Part shown: in pieces, positions 5,039 to 5,716 of the stretch | Position numbering within the stretch: the stretch's first letter is position 1 | How the letters are laid out: the number at the start of each line of letters is the position of its first letter | Assembly: GCA_013816105.1 (NCBI GenBank) | Contig: JACDEY010000084.1 | Span: forward strand, 1 to 5,716 | Length of the DNA stretch: 5,716 nt | Origin: Actinomycetota bacterium | GTDB lineage: Bacteria > Actinomycetota > UBA4738 | Direction: 5' to 3' | Program-made: the position numbers and the translations under genes | Notes under the pieces: generated by a model | Databases searched by the model: none | The model's input: the letters and a program-made list of their open reading frames with translations, nothing else | What the model was told of the DNA's origin: nothing

Positions 5039-5716
5039 GTGTTCACCAAGATCCTCATCGCGAACCGGGGCGAGATCGCCGTCCGCGTGGCGCGAACGTG
5101 CCGTGACCTGGGGATCGGCGTGGTGGCGGTCTACGCGGACCCCGACGCTCGGGCCCGGCACGTCGGCCTGGCGGACCAGGTGGTCCGGCTCCCGGGGAGC
5201 GATGCCGCGGAGACTTACCTCAACCTCGACGCCGTCATCGAGGCGGCCCGCGCCACGGGAGCCGAAGCGATCCATCCCGGATACGGCTTCCTGTCTGAAC
5301 GCGCGGATGCCGCCGAGGCGGTGATCGGCGCCGGCCTGGCCTGGGTCGGCCCGCCGCCGGAGGCGCTTCGCGCGTCGGGAGACAAGATCGGCGCCCGCCG
5401 CCTGGCCTCGTCCGTGGGCGTGACGCCCGTCCCAGGGACGCTGGAGCCGGTCCTCGGCGTGAAGGATGTGCGGATCTTCGCCGCGGCGCACGGCTATCCC
5501 GTGGCGATCAAGGCAGCGGGTGGGGGAGGCGGCCGGGGCCTCAGGGTCGCGAACTCCGACCGTGAGGTCCAGGGGGCACTGGAATCGGCCATGAGGGAGG
5601 CGGAAGCGTACTTCGGCTACGACGCCGTCTACCTTGAACGGTACCTGCCCGCGCCCAAGCACATCGAGGTCCAGGTGCTGGCTCCGCGCGCCGGAGGGTC
5701 CATGTGGCTCGGTGCC
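5039..5716 (+). CDS. Biotin carboxylase (acyl-CoA carboxylase alpha subunit), 3' part cut by window end
   Basis: 226 codons are present, open to the window edge. The product carboxylates biotin using ATP and bicarbonate and would supply the carboxyltransferase encoded upstream. The N domain shows KILIANRGEIAVRV (4-17) and HPGYGFLSE (79-87). The ATP-grasp part shows GDK with Lys116 (E. coli AccC Lys116), VAIKAAGGGGGRG with Lys158 and the Gly-rich loop at 161-167, then YLERYLPAPKHIEVQVL with Glu200 and His208 (E. coli Glu201, His209). The start is firm: an in-frame TGA at 5000-5002 leaves GTG 5039 as the only usual start codon before the domain. Full-length alpha subunits of this type usually continue into a BT region and a C-terminal biotinyl domain (about 650 residues), which cannot be checked here. 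Context suggests the methylcrotonyl-CoA carboxylase alpha subunit (liuD/accA1-like). Confidence 0.92.
   Translation, partial: MFTKILIANRGEIAVRVARTCRDLGIGVVAVYADPDARARHVGLADQVVRLPGSDAAETYLNLDAVIEAARATGAEAIHPGYGFLSERADAAEAVIGAGLAWVGPPPEALRASGDKIGARRLASSVGVTPVPGTLEPVLGVKDVRIFAAAHGYPVAIKAAGGGGGRGLRVANSDREVQGALESAMREAEAYFGYDAVYLERYLPAPKHIEVQVLAPRAGGSMWLGA

Noticed and set aside
4796..5662. Minus-strand frame opposite the small ORF and biotin carboxylase
   Set aside because: It mirrors the conserved ATP-grasp coding sequence; composition is typical of a shadow frame.

Overview
The window looks like chromosomal DNA of a high-GC Actinomycetota-type bacterium. The base composition is strongly GC-rich with high third-position GC. 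Several genes appear to be transcribed without a leader (a TANNNT -10 box ending 6 to 10 nt before the start codon). There is a DUF664/DinB protein and a membrane PH-like protein ending in a SHOCT helix pair, both common in that phylum. The lineage is inferred from style and not proven.

Left part (1-1486): three short accessory genes. A DUF664/DinB-family protein runs leftward off the window edge. Back to back with it is a small two-helix membrane protein with a bacterial PH domain and a C-terminal SHOCT domain. The divergent region between them (404-480) carries two mirror-placed boxes, both TACCGT, each exactly 6 nt before the start codon. A VOC/glyoxalase-like gene then converges on the PH gene. 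Their stop codons are 10 nt apart and lie inside a shared inverted repeat.

Central part (1542-4946): a tightly packed plus-strand operon for branched-chain (most likely leucine) catabolism. It encodes an acyl-CoA carboxylase carboxyltransferase subunit, an enoyl-CoA hydratase, a hydroxymethylglutaryl-CoA lyase and a 55-codon small ORF. Every junction is a 4-nt stop/start overlap (GTGA, GTGA, ATGA), so translation is probably coupled. The right part (5039-5716) starts a biotin carboxylase gene that is cut by the window end and appears to have its own promoter. Together the enzymes fit the lower leucine pathway: 3-methylcrotonyl-CoA is carboxylated by the biotin carboxylase plus carboxyltransferase, 3-methylglutaconyl-CoA is hydrated, and HMG-CoA is cleaved to acetyl-CoA and acetoacetate. 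Substrates are inferred from gene company and motifs.

Most worth a second look: (i) the small ORF with a perfect AGGAGG ribosome-binding site, whose codon use changes exactly where an 11-bp perfect hairpin begins; (ii) a serine in the HMG-CoA lyase where the well-studied enzymes have their active-site cysteine; (iii) overlapping divergent -10 boxes plus an inverted repeat in front of the catabolic operon. I see no mobile element, CRISPR array, tRNA or rRNA.
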